Source: Paludibaculum fermentans
Lineage (GTDB): Bacteria > Acidobacteriota > Terriglobia > Bryobacterales > Bryobacteraceae
Assembly (NCBI RefSeq): GCF_015277775.1
Contig: NZ_CP063849.1
Coordinates: 2,046,001-2,110,000 of the forward strand
Direction of reading: 5' to 3'
Length of the DNA stretch: 64,000 bases
A model generated the notes under the pieces. The model worked only from the letters and a program-made list of their open reading frames with translations, was not told where the DNA came from and searched no databases. The stretch's first letter is position 1, and every line of letters begins with the position of its first letter. Positions 26,203 through 35,611 of the stretch are shown here, piece after piece. Position numbers and translations under genes: made by a program.

Positions 26203-28095
26203 CTACAGCCGCGCCGCAGACCTTGCCCGGGCAATCTGCCCAAACCGGTCATTCCGGTCACCCGCGTACTGCAGGAACAGATCGTAGTCTCTCTGTGCCT
26301 CCACCTGCTTCTTGGCCGCCAGCGAAACCTCCGCCCGCGTGTAGAACAGATTCGGGTAAATCAGGAAGTCGTAGAGCAACTGCTGCTCCTGCGTGAGGAT
26401 CGGCCAGCGCCCGCTCACCAGGGGCGCGGCCTGTGCCGCCTGCCCGCTCTGCGCCAGGCACAACGCCAGCAACTCACGGTAAGGAGTCTCCGTCCCGCCC
26501 GTTTGCTTCGCCAGCAGGCCCTGCCAGGCCTCGGCCGCCGGCTTCCAGGCCCCTCGAGCGGTCAACCCCAAGGCACGAGCTTCGGTCTTGAGGCCCTCAT
26601 CGGAAATCTGGACCAGCTTCGAATCCGGATCCAACGCCAGCGTGGCCACCGCCGCGTACACCCGCTGGGCCGGCGTCGAAGCTGTCGCACGGGCCGTCCG
26701 AGCCGCCTCTTCCGCCCCGGCCGCATCTCCGTCAGCCAAAGCGTGCAACGCCAGCACCGCCGCCGCAAACGGAGCCACCGGATGCCCCTTCTGCGCCGCA
26801 AAAGCCTTCATCCGGTTGCGCGCCTGCACCGTCTGCCCGAACAGATACTCCCACCGCGCCTTGCTCAACTCCAGCCAGGCGTCGTTCTGCTTCGCACGGT
26901 CGTCGAAGAACCGCTCCAACGTCGCCTTCGCCGCCTGCTTGTCCCCGTTCATCCAATGCGCCAACGCCGACTTCTCCAGCGCCGCGCCATTGTTGTACTG
27001 CTTGTCCTTCTCGTAGGAAGCCTGGAACGCCTTCGCCGCCTCGGCAAACTGCCCGCTCATCAACGCAATCTCGCCCAGGGAATCCTGGGGATTGGCCGTC
27101 ACGGTATCCAGCCGGCCATACTGCTCGATCGCCGCCTGCGCTTCCTTGAACTTGCCCAGGTAAGCCAGGGTGTAGGCGTGGTTGTTCCAGAGCTCCGGCC
27201 GCAGCGGCGCGGCCTGCACAGCCCGGTGCGCGGCCGATTCCGCCTTCTCGAACTGCCGCAGCGCGACGTACACCTGCGACAACTGCAGCAACGAAGCCTG
27301 GTCGCCCGGCATCGCCTGGGCGATTCTCTCCAACGCATCTGCCCGCTCAGTGAGACTGCGCGTCAGCACCGCCTGCGCCAAGTCCAGGCGCGCCCGGCTC
27401 AGGCTGCTCATGCCTTTGCCCGTCGTCCGGCTGCCGGCGACGGCCTTCAGAACGCCGTCGACGTCGCCGTTCTTGCTCAGGCGCTCCACCAGCCCCTCCC
27501 AGCACCAGCCGCAGGAGGAGTCCGAGGCCACCGCCTTCTCATAACCCGCCACCGCATCCTGCGCGCTGGTGGCGCTCATCGCCGCCGCCATGCTGCGCGC
27601 CGCCTCGTCATTGTGCAGATCCAGGACACCCGCCTTGGCGCCGGCCGCCACCTGCGAGACCACCACCGCCGTGATGCCCGGAATCAGGTCCACCCAACGC
27701 GTCTGGCCTGCGGGTAAGTCCTTCTGCGCCACCACTTCACGGCTTCGCGCATCTTCCACGAAGGCACGCACCACGGGCCCCGCGGCCGAGCGGGTGAAAT
27801 ACCCATACACCAAGTGCGTCGCGCCCAGCGAAACCGCATCGTTCGCACTGTTCGCGGGCATCGGGCTGACGTTTGGAACGGTCGCAAACTGCCGGCTCGC
27901 GGCCAGCGGGATCAACCGCTCCGGCCAATCGAGCGCGGCATCGCCTGTCTGGTTCTCAAAAGGCAGGAACGCGACCCGTACCGCTGCCGGCTCAGACACG
28001 GCGGCGGGCTTCAGCCGCTTCCAGAGGAACAGTCCGGCTCCACCGCCCAGACCAATCACTACCACCGCCCACAGCAACAGGCGTCTAGAGAACAC
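26203..28095 (-). CDS. Membrane-anchored TPR protein with TolB-like N-terminal region
   Basis: Residues 7-26 form a helix (LLWAVVVIGLGGGAGLFLW). The next segment, VRVAFLPFENQTGDAALDW, is the phrase seen at the start of TolB/CadC-type domains in acidobacterial TPR proteins. From about residue 170 to the end are repeated helical hairpins consistent with tetratricopeptide repeats. It probably scaffolds protein interactions at the periplasmic face. It overlaps the upstream TPR gene by 11 bases. A Cys pair SSCGWCWEG is visible near residue 202. Confidence 0.8.
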   Translation of the reverse strand: MFSRRLLLWAVVVIGLGGGAGLFLWKRLKPAAVSEPAAVRVAFLPFENQTGDAALDWPERLIPLAASRQFATVPNVSPMPANSANDAVSLGATHLVYGYFTRSAAGPVVRAFVEDARSREVVAQKDLPAGQTRWVDLIPGITAVVVSQVAAGAKAGVLDLHNDEAARSMAAAMSATSAQDAVAGYEKAVASDSSCGWCWEGLVERLSKNGDVDGVLKAVAGSRTTGKGMSSLSRARLDLAQAVLTRSLTERADALERIAQAMPGDQASLLQLSQVYVALRQFEKAESAAHRAVQAAPLRPELWNNHAYTLAYLGKFKEAQAAIEQYGRLDTVTANPQDSLGEIALMSGQFAEAAKAFQASYEKDKQYNNGAALEKSALAHWMNGDKQAAKATLERFFDDRAKQNDAWLELSKARWEYLFGQTVQARNRMKAFAAQKGHPVAPFAAAVLALHALADGDAAGAEEAARTARATASTPAQRVYAAVATLALDPDSKLVQISDEGLKTEARALGLTARGAWKPAAEAWQGLLAKQTGGTETPYRELLALCLAQSGQAAQAAPLVSGRWPILTQEQQLLYDFLIYPNLFYTRAEVSLAAKKQVEAQRDYDLFLQYAGDRNDRFGQIARARSAARL

Positions 28096-28864
28096 GCGGC
28101 TCCAGCTTCATCAGGTCCTCAAACTCCGGTAGACTCCGCAGAGTCTCAAACTCAGAATCCTGCATGTACTTCTTGCGCTCCTTGAAGCCCTCTTCCAGGG
28201 ACTTCCGGATGTACAGCAGCGCCAGTTCCGTCCGCCCGGCCTTGGCATACGTCTTCGCCAGGTAGTAGTGGAACTTCGCCCGCTCCGTCACTGAGCGCTC
28301 CTGCAGCAGCACGCCGTGCGAACCCCGGCTCTCAAACACCTCGGGGTCGATCGACATAGCCTTCTCGTAGCTCTCGGTCGCTCTCTTGTAGTCCTTGCGC
28401 GCAAAGTACGCCGTGCCCAGGTTCGAATACATCGAGGCGGACTCCGGCGAAATCTTCAGCGCCCGCTGGTATGTCGAAACCGCGCGGCGATAGTTCTTCT
28501 TCGCGTAGTGAATCGTTCCGAGATTGTTGATCGCCTCGGCATACTTCGAGTTCAGCTTCAGGGAACGCTCGTAGTATTTGCGCGCCGTGTCCAGGTCGGA
28601 CATCTGGTGATACGCAATCCCGACTTTGTTGTAAACAACTGCATTCGGCGGCTTCGTTTCCAGGTAGGTCTCGACGGCCTCCCGGTACATCTTTCGCGCC
28701 ATGAAGATGTCAGCCCGCGCCTCCGGCGTCAAAGGGGATGCAGCTTGTGGGGGAACCACCGGTTTGGTGTCGCGCACGCCCGCACGGATATCCTGGGCCG
28801 TGGCGGCTGCCGGCAGCGTCAAAGCGATGAATACAAAGGAACCGATCAGGCGGTTGGACCACAT
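28085..28864 (-). CDS. Exported TPR-repeat protein
   Basis: A signal peptide (LIGSFVFIALTLPAAATAQ) precedes four or five clear tetratricopeptide units between about residues 70 and 215. Examples are AVVYNKVGIAYHQMSDLDTA, AEAINNLGTIHYAKKNYRRA and ASMYSNLGTAYFARKDYKRA. It starts 23 bases after the penicillin-binding protein stop and may assist that enzyme, but that is inference from operon position. Confidence 0.88.
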   Translation of the reverse strand: MWSNRLIGSFVFIALTLPAAATAQDIRAGVRDTKPVVPPQAASPLTPEARADIFMARKMYREAVETYLETKPPNAVVYNKVGIAYHQMSDLDTARKYYERSLKLNSKYAEAINNLGTIHYAKKNYRRAVSTYQRALKISPESASMYSNLGTAYFARKDYKRATESYEKAMSIDPEVFESRGSHGVLLQERSVTERAKFHYYLAKTYAKAGRTELALLYIRKSLEEGFKERKKYMQDSEFETLRSLPEFEDLMKLEPRVL

Positions 28865-28887
28865 AAGGCCCTCCTCGATTCAATGGA

Positions 28888-31374
28888 CTACTTAAATATA
28901 GCCCGAAACCAGCCGCCGATACCCTTCTTTTCAGGCTTTGGTTGCGGCTGGGCAGGTTTTGCATCTGCAACAGGTTCTTCCGCTTTGGGCCTCGACGGGC
29001 GGGATGAGGAGTGCGACCCGGAAGAAGCGGGTGCCTGGGCGGCCGCCGCCGGCTCCGGAGTGTCCCAACTGGCCACCTGGGTCCGGCCGCCGCCGCCGTG
29101 CAAATGGCACAAATCCACGGGTTGCGTGCCGGCGATAAAGACCTCGGGCCGCGGATTCGGGCAGGCGCCCGTGGCCAACTGTCCGCTCAACGGGTCGATA
29201 TCCACCGTCGCAATTCCATCCGGAGCTTCGAACTGCTGGACGCCCCGGTACTCCCGGTAGCGGTGCCCCCGCTTCATGAACTCCGTCCAGATGGGCAGCG
29301 CCGCCTGCGCGCCTTCCAGCGGCAGTTCCTGGTTGTCGTCGAAGCCAACCCACACAATACAAAGCAGTTTCGAGGTGAATCCGGCAAACCACGCATCATG
29401 CGAGGTACCTGTCTTGCCGGCCGCCGGCAACCCGAAGCCGCGTGCCCGTGCGCCCGCGCCCGTGCCCGACCGCAGCACCTCTTCCATCAGGTTCACCACC
29501 ATGTAGGCGACACGCGGATCCAACACCCCACGACGCACCGGCCGGTATTCGTGGATCAGCCCGCCCGAGGAGCTGCGGACTTCCTTGATCAGATTCTGCT
29601 TGGTGTACACGCCGCCGTTCGAGAAGATCGTATACGCACCGGCAATATCCAGCGGCGTCACTTCATACGAGCCCAGGGCCAGCGCCGGCGTCGCCCGGAC
29701 GCCCTCCATCCCTGCCCTGCGCGCCAGGTTCGCCACGTTTCCATATCCGGCCATCTCGGCGAACTTCACCGTCGGAATGTTCATCGACTTCGACAGTGCC
29801 TGGCGCATGTTCACCAGGCCATAGAACGCTCCGTGATAGTTGCCGGGCTCATACTCCTGCCCGTCGTAGAAGAACGTCGTCGGCTCATCCACCACCTGGG
29901 TCACCGGCGTGACCGACGCATTCTGCCCTTCCAGCGTCGTGCTCAGCACGCTCGCGTAGACAAAGGGCTTGAACGCCGATCCCGGCTGCCGCTTCGACAA
30001 CACCCGATTCAACTGGCTGGCTCCGTAGTTCCGCCCGCCGATCAGTGCCTTGATCTCCGCCGTGTGCGGATCCAGCACCAGCATGGCCACCTGCGCCTGC
30101 GGATACTTCTTCTTCCGCTTCGACAGCAGGCTGTCCACCTCGGCCATCCCGATGTTCACGGCTTCGACCGCGTCCCGCTGCAACTTCATGTCCAGCGTTG
30201 TATAGATCCTGTACGAACTCGTCTGGAAATCGATGTCCGAGAAGTTCTCCTGCAGGTCGTCGTTCACCAGGTCCACAAAGTACGGGGCATCCGTCGATTC
30301 CGCCCCACCCTCCACGACCTTCACCGGAGCCTTGGACGCCTCGATGAACTGCAGATCGGTGATGAACCCGTTCTCCCGCATCAGCTTGAGCACGATGTTC
30401 CGCCGCTGCATCGCCCGCTCAGGATGCCGGTAAGGATTGAAGTAGTTCGGGCGCTGGATCAGCCCGGCCAGCAGCGCCGCCTCTTCCAGGCGCAGTTCCC
30501 GGATGTCCTTGGAAAAATAGACCTGCGCCGCTTCGCCAAACCCGTGGACGGCGAAACTGCGGTGCTGCCCCAGATCCACCTGGTTCGAGTAGAACTCGAA
30601 GATCTGTTCCTTCGTCAGCTTCTGCTCAATCTGCAGCGTAATCAGGATCTCGGCCGCTTTTCTGGAGGCGGTCTTGTCCTGCGTCAGCCACAAATTGCGA
30701 GCCGTCTGCATGCTGATGGTCGACGCACCGTACCGCCGGTTCTGCGTCACATCCACCCAGGCCGTCCGGATGATGCGCAGCGGATCGAACCCGGAATGCT
30801 CGAAAAACCGCTTGTCCTCGATCGAGATCACCGCGTGCACCAGGATCTGCGGAATGTCCTCGTAGCGCACCAGCCGCCGCTTTTCCCGCTTGCGGTCGAA
30901 CAGATTGGTGATCAGTTCCGGATCCAGGAAGTACCGCTGCCGCTCCGTGTTATCCCGGTTGGAGATAATCCGCGTCACTGTGCCGCCGCTCAGGAAAACG
31001 ACGCCCGGTTCGCTGTTGATGTACGCATCGACGCCGGGGAAGATCTCCACGCCGTCCTGCCGCACGTGATACCAGCCCAGCCGGTTGCTGCGCGACTCAG
31101 TGTATCCGCGCCGCTTCAACGCGCCCACCAGCTCGTCCGCGGAGAGGCTGTCGCCCACCGCGATCGGTTCCGGCGTGGCAAACAGCTGCGCCGTCTCAGT
31201 GAACGGCCCCTCTTTCAGCTTCTGGTCGATCAACCGCGAGTACTTCACCCAGTAGTAGCTGAAAGCGCCGACGAAAACGATGAGGGCGAGGGCGCTGATG
31301 CCCAGCAGCGATTTTCCAACAGGATGTAGAAAGAAGCGGACGAGGAGGGCTTTGCGGGGGACCTGTATACGCAC
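28888..31374 (-). CDS. Class A penicillin-binding protein (bifunctional peptidoglycan synthase)
   Basis: Polymerises and cross-links peptidoglycan. It has one N-terminal helix, then a UB2H-like segment (residues 75-140) as in PBP1b. The GT51 glycosyltransferase has VISIEDKRFFEHSGFDPLR and YGASTISMQTARNLWL. The transpeptidase domain has SxxK in PGSAFKPF (about residue 470), SxN in SKSMNIP and KTG in AGKTGTSHDAWF. The C-terminal 60 residues are Pro/Ser/Ala-rich and disordered. The GTG at 31374 is the farthest start that keeps the basic N-terminus before the helix. Confidence 0.94.
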   Translation of the reverse strand: MRIQVPRKALLVRFFLHPVGKSLLGISALALIVFVGAFSYYWVKYSRLIDQKLKEGPFTETAQLFATPEPIAVGDSLSADELVGALKRRGYTESRSNRLGWYHVRQDGVEIFPGVDAYINSEPGVVFLSGGTVTRIISNRDNTERQRYFLDPELITNLFDRKREKRRLVRYEDIPQILVHAVISIEDKRFFEHSGFDPLRIIRTAWVDVTQNRRYGASTISMQTARNLWLTQDKTASRKAAEILITLQIEQKLTKEQIFEFYSNQVDLGQHRSFAVHGFGEAAQVYFSKDIRELRLEEAALLAGLIQRPNYFNPYRHPERAMQRRNIVLKLMRENGFITDLQFIEASKAPVKVVEGGAESTDAPYFVDLVNDDLQENFSDIDFQTSSYRIYTTLDMKLQRDAVEAVNIGMAEVDSLLSKRKKKYPQAQVAMLVLDPHTAEIKALIGGRNYGASQLNRVLSKRQPGSAFKPFVYASVLSTTLEGQNASVTPVTQVVDEPTTFFYDGQEYEPGNYHGAFYGLVNMRQALSKSMNIPTVKFAEMAGYGNVANLARRAGMEGVRATPALALGSYEVTPLDIAGAYTIFSNGGVYTKQNLIKEVRSSSGGLIHEYRPVRRGVLDPRVAYMVVNLMEEVLRSGTGAGARARGFGLPAAGKTGTSHDAWFAGFTSKLLCIVWVGFDDNQELPLEGAQAALPIWTEFMKRGHRYREYRGVQQFEAPDGIATVDIDPLSGQLATGACPNPRPEVFIAGTQPVDLCHLHGGGGRTQVASWDTPEPAAAAQAPASSGSHSSSRPSRPKAEEPVADAKPAQPQPKPEKKGIGGWFRAIFK

Positions 31375-31411
31375 GGAAAGTGGATCTCGCCCCTATTGTC
31401 GCACGCCGTAA

Positions 31412-31852
31412 TTACTTGCGGCGGCTGTCCAGTTCTTCCAGTTCCTGCCACATATCGCGATGAGCCTTCCACTCCGGAGGCCGTTTGCCCGAGGTGTGAA
31501 CCTCCGGCTGCTCCAGCGTCCCATGGCCGTACGGGCAGATCGATTCCGTCCTGGGTGGATTAAACAGAGTGGCTTTGCTCCAACTGCCGGATTCCACCGG
31601 CATCCGCAAACGCCTGAGGCACGTCCGGCAGCGCCCCTTCTGGTCCCAGACGATCAGGTAGACGAAACTCGCGGCAATCAGCCAGAACAGGAACATCACG
31701 CTGGTCCACCGCAGATCCTGGGGAAATGCCTTGACCTGCTGACGCATGAAAGTCTCAGGCGGCGGCATGATCGCTGAGACGCCCCGCCACAGCAGATCCA
31801 GCACAGCGGCCCCGGCAACGAGCTTCGCGACGAAGTAAGTCCAGTACTTCAT
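31412..31852 (-). CDS. Two-helix membrane protein with Cys motifs, unknown function
   Basis: 146 residues with two hydrophobic helices (around residues 5-25 and 48-70). A cytoplasmic tail contains CRTC and, later, CPYGHG, a possible zinc-ribbon arrangement. GGAGG just before the ATG at 31852 supports this start over longer versions. It lies 37 bases before the penicillin-binding protein gene and is likely co-transcribed with it. I do not recognise a family. Confidence 0.7.
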   Translation of the reverse strand: MKYWTYFVAKLVAGAAVLDLLWRGVSAIMPPPETFMRQQVKAFPQDLRWTSVMFLFWLIAASFVYLIVWDQKGRCRTCLRRLRMPVESGSWSKATLFNPPRTESICPYGHGTLEQPEVHTSGKRPPEWKAHRDMWQELEELDSRRK

Positions 31853-31917
31853 GCGCCTCCTGTCTTCACCCGTTAGACGCTGGCAGGTAGGCGGTAGTTC
31901 CGAAAAGACTTGCAAAT

Positions 31918-32829
31918 TCAGGAGCGCAGCAGATTCCGGGCCACAAAGAACGCGTTGGCCGGCCGTTCCGCCAGCCGCCGCATGAAGTAGGGATACCAGG
32001 AATCACCGTAGGGCACGTAGAGCCGCAGCCGGAATCCCTGCTTCACCAGCATCTGCTGCAAGTCCCGCCGCACCCCGTACAGCATCTGGAACTCGAACTC
32101 GTGCGGCTTCCGGCCCGACCGCGCCGCATGCGCCAGAATCCCGTCGATCATCCGCGGATCGTGCGTGGCCATCGCCGGATAGGCGCCCTCGTCCAGCAGC
32201 ATCACCGCCAGTTGCAGATACCGCGCATCCACATCCGACTTCTTCGGATACGCCACCTCCGGCGGTTCCTTGTAGGCGCCCTTGCACAACCGGATCGGCA
32301 CGCCCAACGCGCACATCCGCCGGACATCTTCGTCCGTCCGGAACAGATAAGCCTGCAGCACGCTGCGCATGCAGCCGTACTCGCGCTGGAAGTGCTGCAC
32401 CAGGTTCAGCGTCCGGTCGACGTACTCGCTGGCCTCCATATCGACCTCGACCCGGCTCCCCATCGCCTGAGCCTTCACCACCAGCGCATCCACATTCCGG
32501 CGGCACACGTCCTCGCCCAGATCCAAGCCCAACTGGGTCAATTTAATGGAGATCGTAGCCGGCAGCCCGGAGGCGGCGATGGCGTCCAGAGCCTCGTCGC
32601 AGAACCGCCGCGACGTCTCGGCCTCTTCCACCGTGGTCACATTCTCGCCCAGGTGATCCAGCGTCGACATCGTCCCGGCGTTCTGCAGTTCCTTCACCAC
32701 CCGCATCACGTCGTCCAAAGTCTCCCCAGCCACAAACCGGCTGGTGAGCTGCTGCGCCCGGCTCGAAGTTTCAAACCAATGGCGCAGCTTCTGATGACGG
32801 GAGAGGAAGAGAAATGTCTGCCTTAGCAT
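31918..32829 (-). CDS. Proline dehydrogenase (single-domain)
   Basis: FAD enzyme oxidising proline to pyrroline-5-carboxylate at the membrane. The 303-residue barrel contains SIKLTQLGLDLGE, VDMEASEYVDRTLNL, QAYLFRTDEDVRRM, IRLCKGAYKEPPEVAYP, ATHDPRMIDGIL and the C-terminal active-site helix YPYFMRRLAERPANAFF, whose Arg pair binds the substrate carboxylate. This is the monofunctional form, not fused to the dehydrogenase that completes the pathway, and no such gene is nearby. The ATG at 32829 gives the family-like N-terminus. Confidence 0.93.
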   Translation of the reverse strand: MLRQTFLFLSRHQKLRHWFETSSRAQQLTSRFVAGETLDDVMRVVKELQNAGTMSTLDHLGENVTTVEEAETSRRFCDEALDAIAASGLPATISIKLTQLGLDLGEDVCRRNVDALVVKAQAMGSRVEVDMEASEYVDRTLNLVQHFQREYGCMRSVLQAYLFRTDEDVRRMCALGVPIRLCKGAYKEPPEVAYPKKSDVDARYLQLAVMLLDEGAYPAMATHDPRMIDGILAHAARSGRKPHEFEFQMLYGVRRDLQQMLVKQGFRLRLYVPYGDSWYPYFMRRLAERPANAFFVARNLLRS

Positions 32830-32860
32830 ACCTGGAGGTCTCAATTCCAAGGTACACGAG

Positions 32861-32892
32861 ATGAGCACCCACCGCCTCGGGGTGGTGCTCAT
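32861..32892. other. Hairpin in the proline dehydrogenase leader
   Basis: ATGAGCAC-(C)-CACC, a GCCTCGG loop and GGTG-GTGCTCAT form a 12-bp stem with one bulged base. It ends about 30 bases before the proline dehydrogenase start, in the shared upstream region with the YHS gene. Confidence 0.55.
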
Positions 32893-32988
32893 TTAATCCA
32901 GTTTCAACCTCAACGGCAACCGGCCATTTCGGCGCTTTGCACCAAAACAGAGAACCCACCCCTCCGTTTCTCGTATCTTAGGAGTGAG

Positions 32989-33279
32989 ATGATGCGTTTT
33001 CTCGGTCTGCTGCTCGCGTTCCTGTTCGTGGTGCCGCTCATCCGGAGCATCCTCGGCTTGCTGGCGCGCGCCTTCACTTCGTTCGCGTTCAAAAACACAA
33101 GCCAGCCGGCCGGAGCCAACCCCCAACCGCCCCGCGTCCCGTCCGGCGGAACCCTGCGCAAGGATCCCGTCTGCGGCACCTACGTCAGCGAAGCCCTCGC
33201 GCTCAAGCGCGTCTCTTCCGGCGAGACGTTCTACTACTGCTCGGAAGAGTGCAAGAAGAAGCACCTCGCCAAGGCCTGA
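32989..33279 (+). CDS. Membrane-anchored YHS-domain protein
   Basis: The N-terminal helix FLGLLLAFLFVVPLIRSILG and a Pro-rich linker lead to a compact YHS/TRASH-like metal-binding module (residues 58-93). It includes DPVCGTYVSEALAL and FYYCSEECKKKHL. Such modules bind heavy metals through the Cys residues. The protein has 96 residues; an ATG one codon later is equivalent. Its TGA directly abuts the convergent stop of the lyase gene, sharing the palindrome TGATCA. Confidence 0.82.
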   Translation: MMRFLGLLLAFLFVVPLIRSILGLLARAFTSFAFKNTSQPAGANPQPPRVPSGGTLRKDPVCGTYVSEALALKRVSSGETFYYCSEECKKKHLAKA

Positions 33280-35550
33280 TCACTGGCACGGCTCCAGGTT
33301 CCCCAGATTCGGCAGGGACGCCCAGCGGTAAGGCCCGTTCGCCCGGCACTCGATCTTCTTACCGTTCAATCGGATCAGCTTCGCCGCCGGAGCCGTAATC
33401 CGCACCGCGCCTTCCAGCGTCCCTTCCATGAATAGATCCACCGTCGCCCCGTCCGCCGACCAGTCCACTTGAATGGGTGTAGTTTGTGACCGCTTCAGCA
33501 GCTCCGTCTCCGCGATCCCGGAGAGAAACAACTGCACCGGCTTCCCAAAGACCTGATGCAGCACGGAGAACCGCCCGGGCTCCACATGGATCCGGTCGTT
33601 CATCCCTGCCCCGTTCACCAGGAACTCGTTCGGCGCCGGGCTGGAAAACTGTAGGACATAGCCACCCTGGGTCATCGGCTCATAAAGCGCCGAGAACCGA
33701 GTCGACACCGCCTGCCTTCGCGCCATCAGAAACGGCACCGGCACCTGCAGGTCCGGTCCCAACCCGGTTCCGGCAATCACGATGCTCTCTGGAGACCCGA
33801 TCATATGAACGACCGTGCCAAGCTGCTGCTGCCGGATGATCTCCGACCAGTCTGCATCTCCGCGGTTGGCGGCGGGATGGCTCAAATGCTGGTACCCGTT
33901 CAGTCGCGACAGCCCAATCGCCTGATCCCAGCGCAAATCTCCGAAGATCTGCCCATAGTTGTGGTACATCCAGTCGAAATGGTGCTGCTTTCCGTCAGCA
34001 GCCTTCACGTCGAACAGATCCAGTGTGTACCACGGCGTATGCACCAGCGTCCTTTCCAACTCCACGCCTGGATACGCATCACCCGCCGACACCCGGATCG
34101 CAGCCGCCGACGGCAACGCAATCCACTCCAACAGCTTGCCGGTCGCCGCCGCCTGCGGCTTCTCATCCACCGACACCGTGTTGTGCGCGATCGTCATCTT
34201 GTCCCAGGTGGCATGCGTCGGAGCCGCGTACGCCTGTGTCCCCGGATCGGCCGCCTGCTGGGCTCCATTCCAGTAACTGTTGATCGTCAGCTTGTCGAAA
34301 TGCCCGTGACCGCCGCCGTGCGGGCCAAACTTGACGGCAATAACATGATCGTTCTCGCGCACCCGCAAGGTCGCCAAGCCCGCATCCGGCATCAGGTCGC
34401 TCACCGCCGCAACCGGCGCAACCTCCGGCAGCGCGTCCGCACCCCAAAGTACAGTTTCCAGGTCGGAACTTGCCTGCCGCGCCAGCGGAACATACCGGCT
34501 GTCGCCGAACATTCGATACCCGATGCTGTAGTGCTTGGCATAGGCCGCCAGCTTCACCAGCCCGGAGTCGTTGAAGTTCGGCAAGGTGCCATCCGGGAAC
34601 ACCGCCCGCAGCGGAGCATCCAGCATCTTCCGGAACGCCGCCGCCTCGGGCAACGCCAGCCCGGCCCGTTTCGCCATCTCGATGCTGAGCATCAGCGGCT
34701 CCACCGAAAAGAAGTGGTAGCCCCACGAGCCCTCGAACCACGGCCCGTCCGGAGTAATGCTCTCCCGCATCTGGAACTTGAAGCCGCCCGGCCCGTCCAG
34801 CGCCGCCCGCACCAGATCCTGATCCCCCACCGTCAACCCGATCGCCAGCAGCGCGCAGTTGTGCCAGCTCTGCCAGTTGCTCTTGCCCCGGTTGTTCCCG
34901 GTCAGAATCACCGCCGCATTCTTCAAAACTGAACGTTCGAACCCAATTCGCTCTTCCGCCGTCATCGTGTCCCGCACGAGGTCGTACCCGAACACGAGCG
35001 GCACCAGCCAGCTCGCCTCGGACAGCGTCTGCGACATCACTCGCGCGCCGGACTGCGTATTCAACTTGTTGTTGTTGTCATGAATCGGCAGCGTCGGATA
35101 CAAAACCGTATAAGCGTTCACGATCCGCCGCGCCTTCGCCGCGAACTCCGCCCGCCCGGTAAGCACATATGCCAGCCCCAGATCCCGCACAGCGGCTGCA
35201 TTGTCGCCATTCCGCTGCATGTAGACCACGTTGTCCACCGGCCAGCCGTGGTAGTCCTTCCCATCGACCGGGCATAGATTCTGCCCCCGAGTCTGCTTCA
35301 AGCGCGCACCATGCACCGGACAGACATAGGCGTGCGACCACCCCGCGCCTTCCGCCGGCAGGGCCCACTCCTTCAGCCCGTAGTTCTCGACATGCGCCGC
35401 CGGCCAGTTCTCCGCCCTTTGAATCAGCCGCTGCACCACCGGCTGGGCCGAGGCCTGCGCCTTGATGCGCGCCACGTCCGCCCGGTTCAGCAGAAACCGC
35501 GGCTCGGCCGCCGCCGGCAGCGTCATCAGAAACAGCAGGATCCAGGCCAC
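33280..35550 (-). CDS. Secreted heparinase II/III-family polysaccharide lyase
   Basis: A short signal peptide (WILLFLMTLPAAAEP) precedes an alpha-toroid domain (residues 20-370). Catalytic-type residues are in GARVMSQTLSEASWLVP and WQSWHNCALLAIG. From about residue 390 there is a heparinase II/III-like beta-sandwich (VAVKFGPHGGGHGHFDKLTI), where the Gly/His loop is characteristic. A third beta domain ends the 756 residues. This is the architecture of PL15/PL17/PL21-like lyases acting on uronic-acid polymers; the exact substrate cannot be read from sequence. Confidence 0.85.
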   Translation of the reverse strand: MAWILLFLMTLPAAAEPRFLLNRADVARIKAQASAQPVVQRLIQRAENWPAAHVENYGLKEWALPAEGAGWSHAYVCPVHGARLKQTRGQNLCPVDGKDYHGWPVDNVVYMQRNGDNAAAVRDLGLAYVLTGRAEFAAKARRIVNAYTVLYPTLPIHDNNNKLNTQSGARVMSQTLSEASWLVPLVFGYDLVRDTMTAEERIGFERSVLKNAAVILTGNNRGKSNWQSWHNCALLAIGLTVGDQDLVRAALDGPGGFKFQMRESITPDGPWFEGSWGYHFFSVEPLMLSIEMAKRAGLALPEAAAFRKMLDAPLRAVFPDGTLPNFNDSGLVKLAAYAKHYSIGYRMFGDSRYVPLARQASSDLETVLWGADALPEVAPVAAVSDLMPDAGLATLRVRENDHVIAVKFGPHGGGHGHFDKLTINSYWNGAQQAADPGTQAYAAPTHATWDKMTIAHNTVSVDEKPQAAATGKLLEWIALPSAAAIRVSAGDAYPGVELERTLVHTPWYTLDLFDVKAADGKQHHFDWMYHNYGQIFGDLRWDQAIGLSRLNGYQHLSHPAANRGDADWSEIIRQQQLGTVVHMIGSPESIVIAGTGLGPDLQVPVPFLMARRQAVSTRFSALYEPMTQGGYVLQFSSPAPNEFLVNGAGMNDRIHVEPGRFSVLHQVFGKPVQLFLSGIAETELLKRSQTTPIQVDWSADGATVDLFMEGTLEGAVRITAPAAKLIRLNGKKIECRANGPYRWASLPNLGNLEPCQ

Positions 35551-35611
35551 GGGACTATCTTAATCCGCCCCAGCCAGCAGGCTACCCCCGGCACGTCTTA
35601 TATTGGTCCCC

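Noticed and set aside
29011-31329. Long open frame on the plus strand opposite the penicillin-binding protein
   Set aside because: Its translation is Arg/His-rich with no recognisable domain, while the minus strand has all transglycosylase and transpeptidase motifs. High GC creates such antisense frames.
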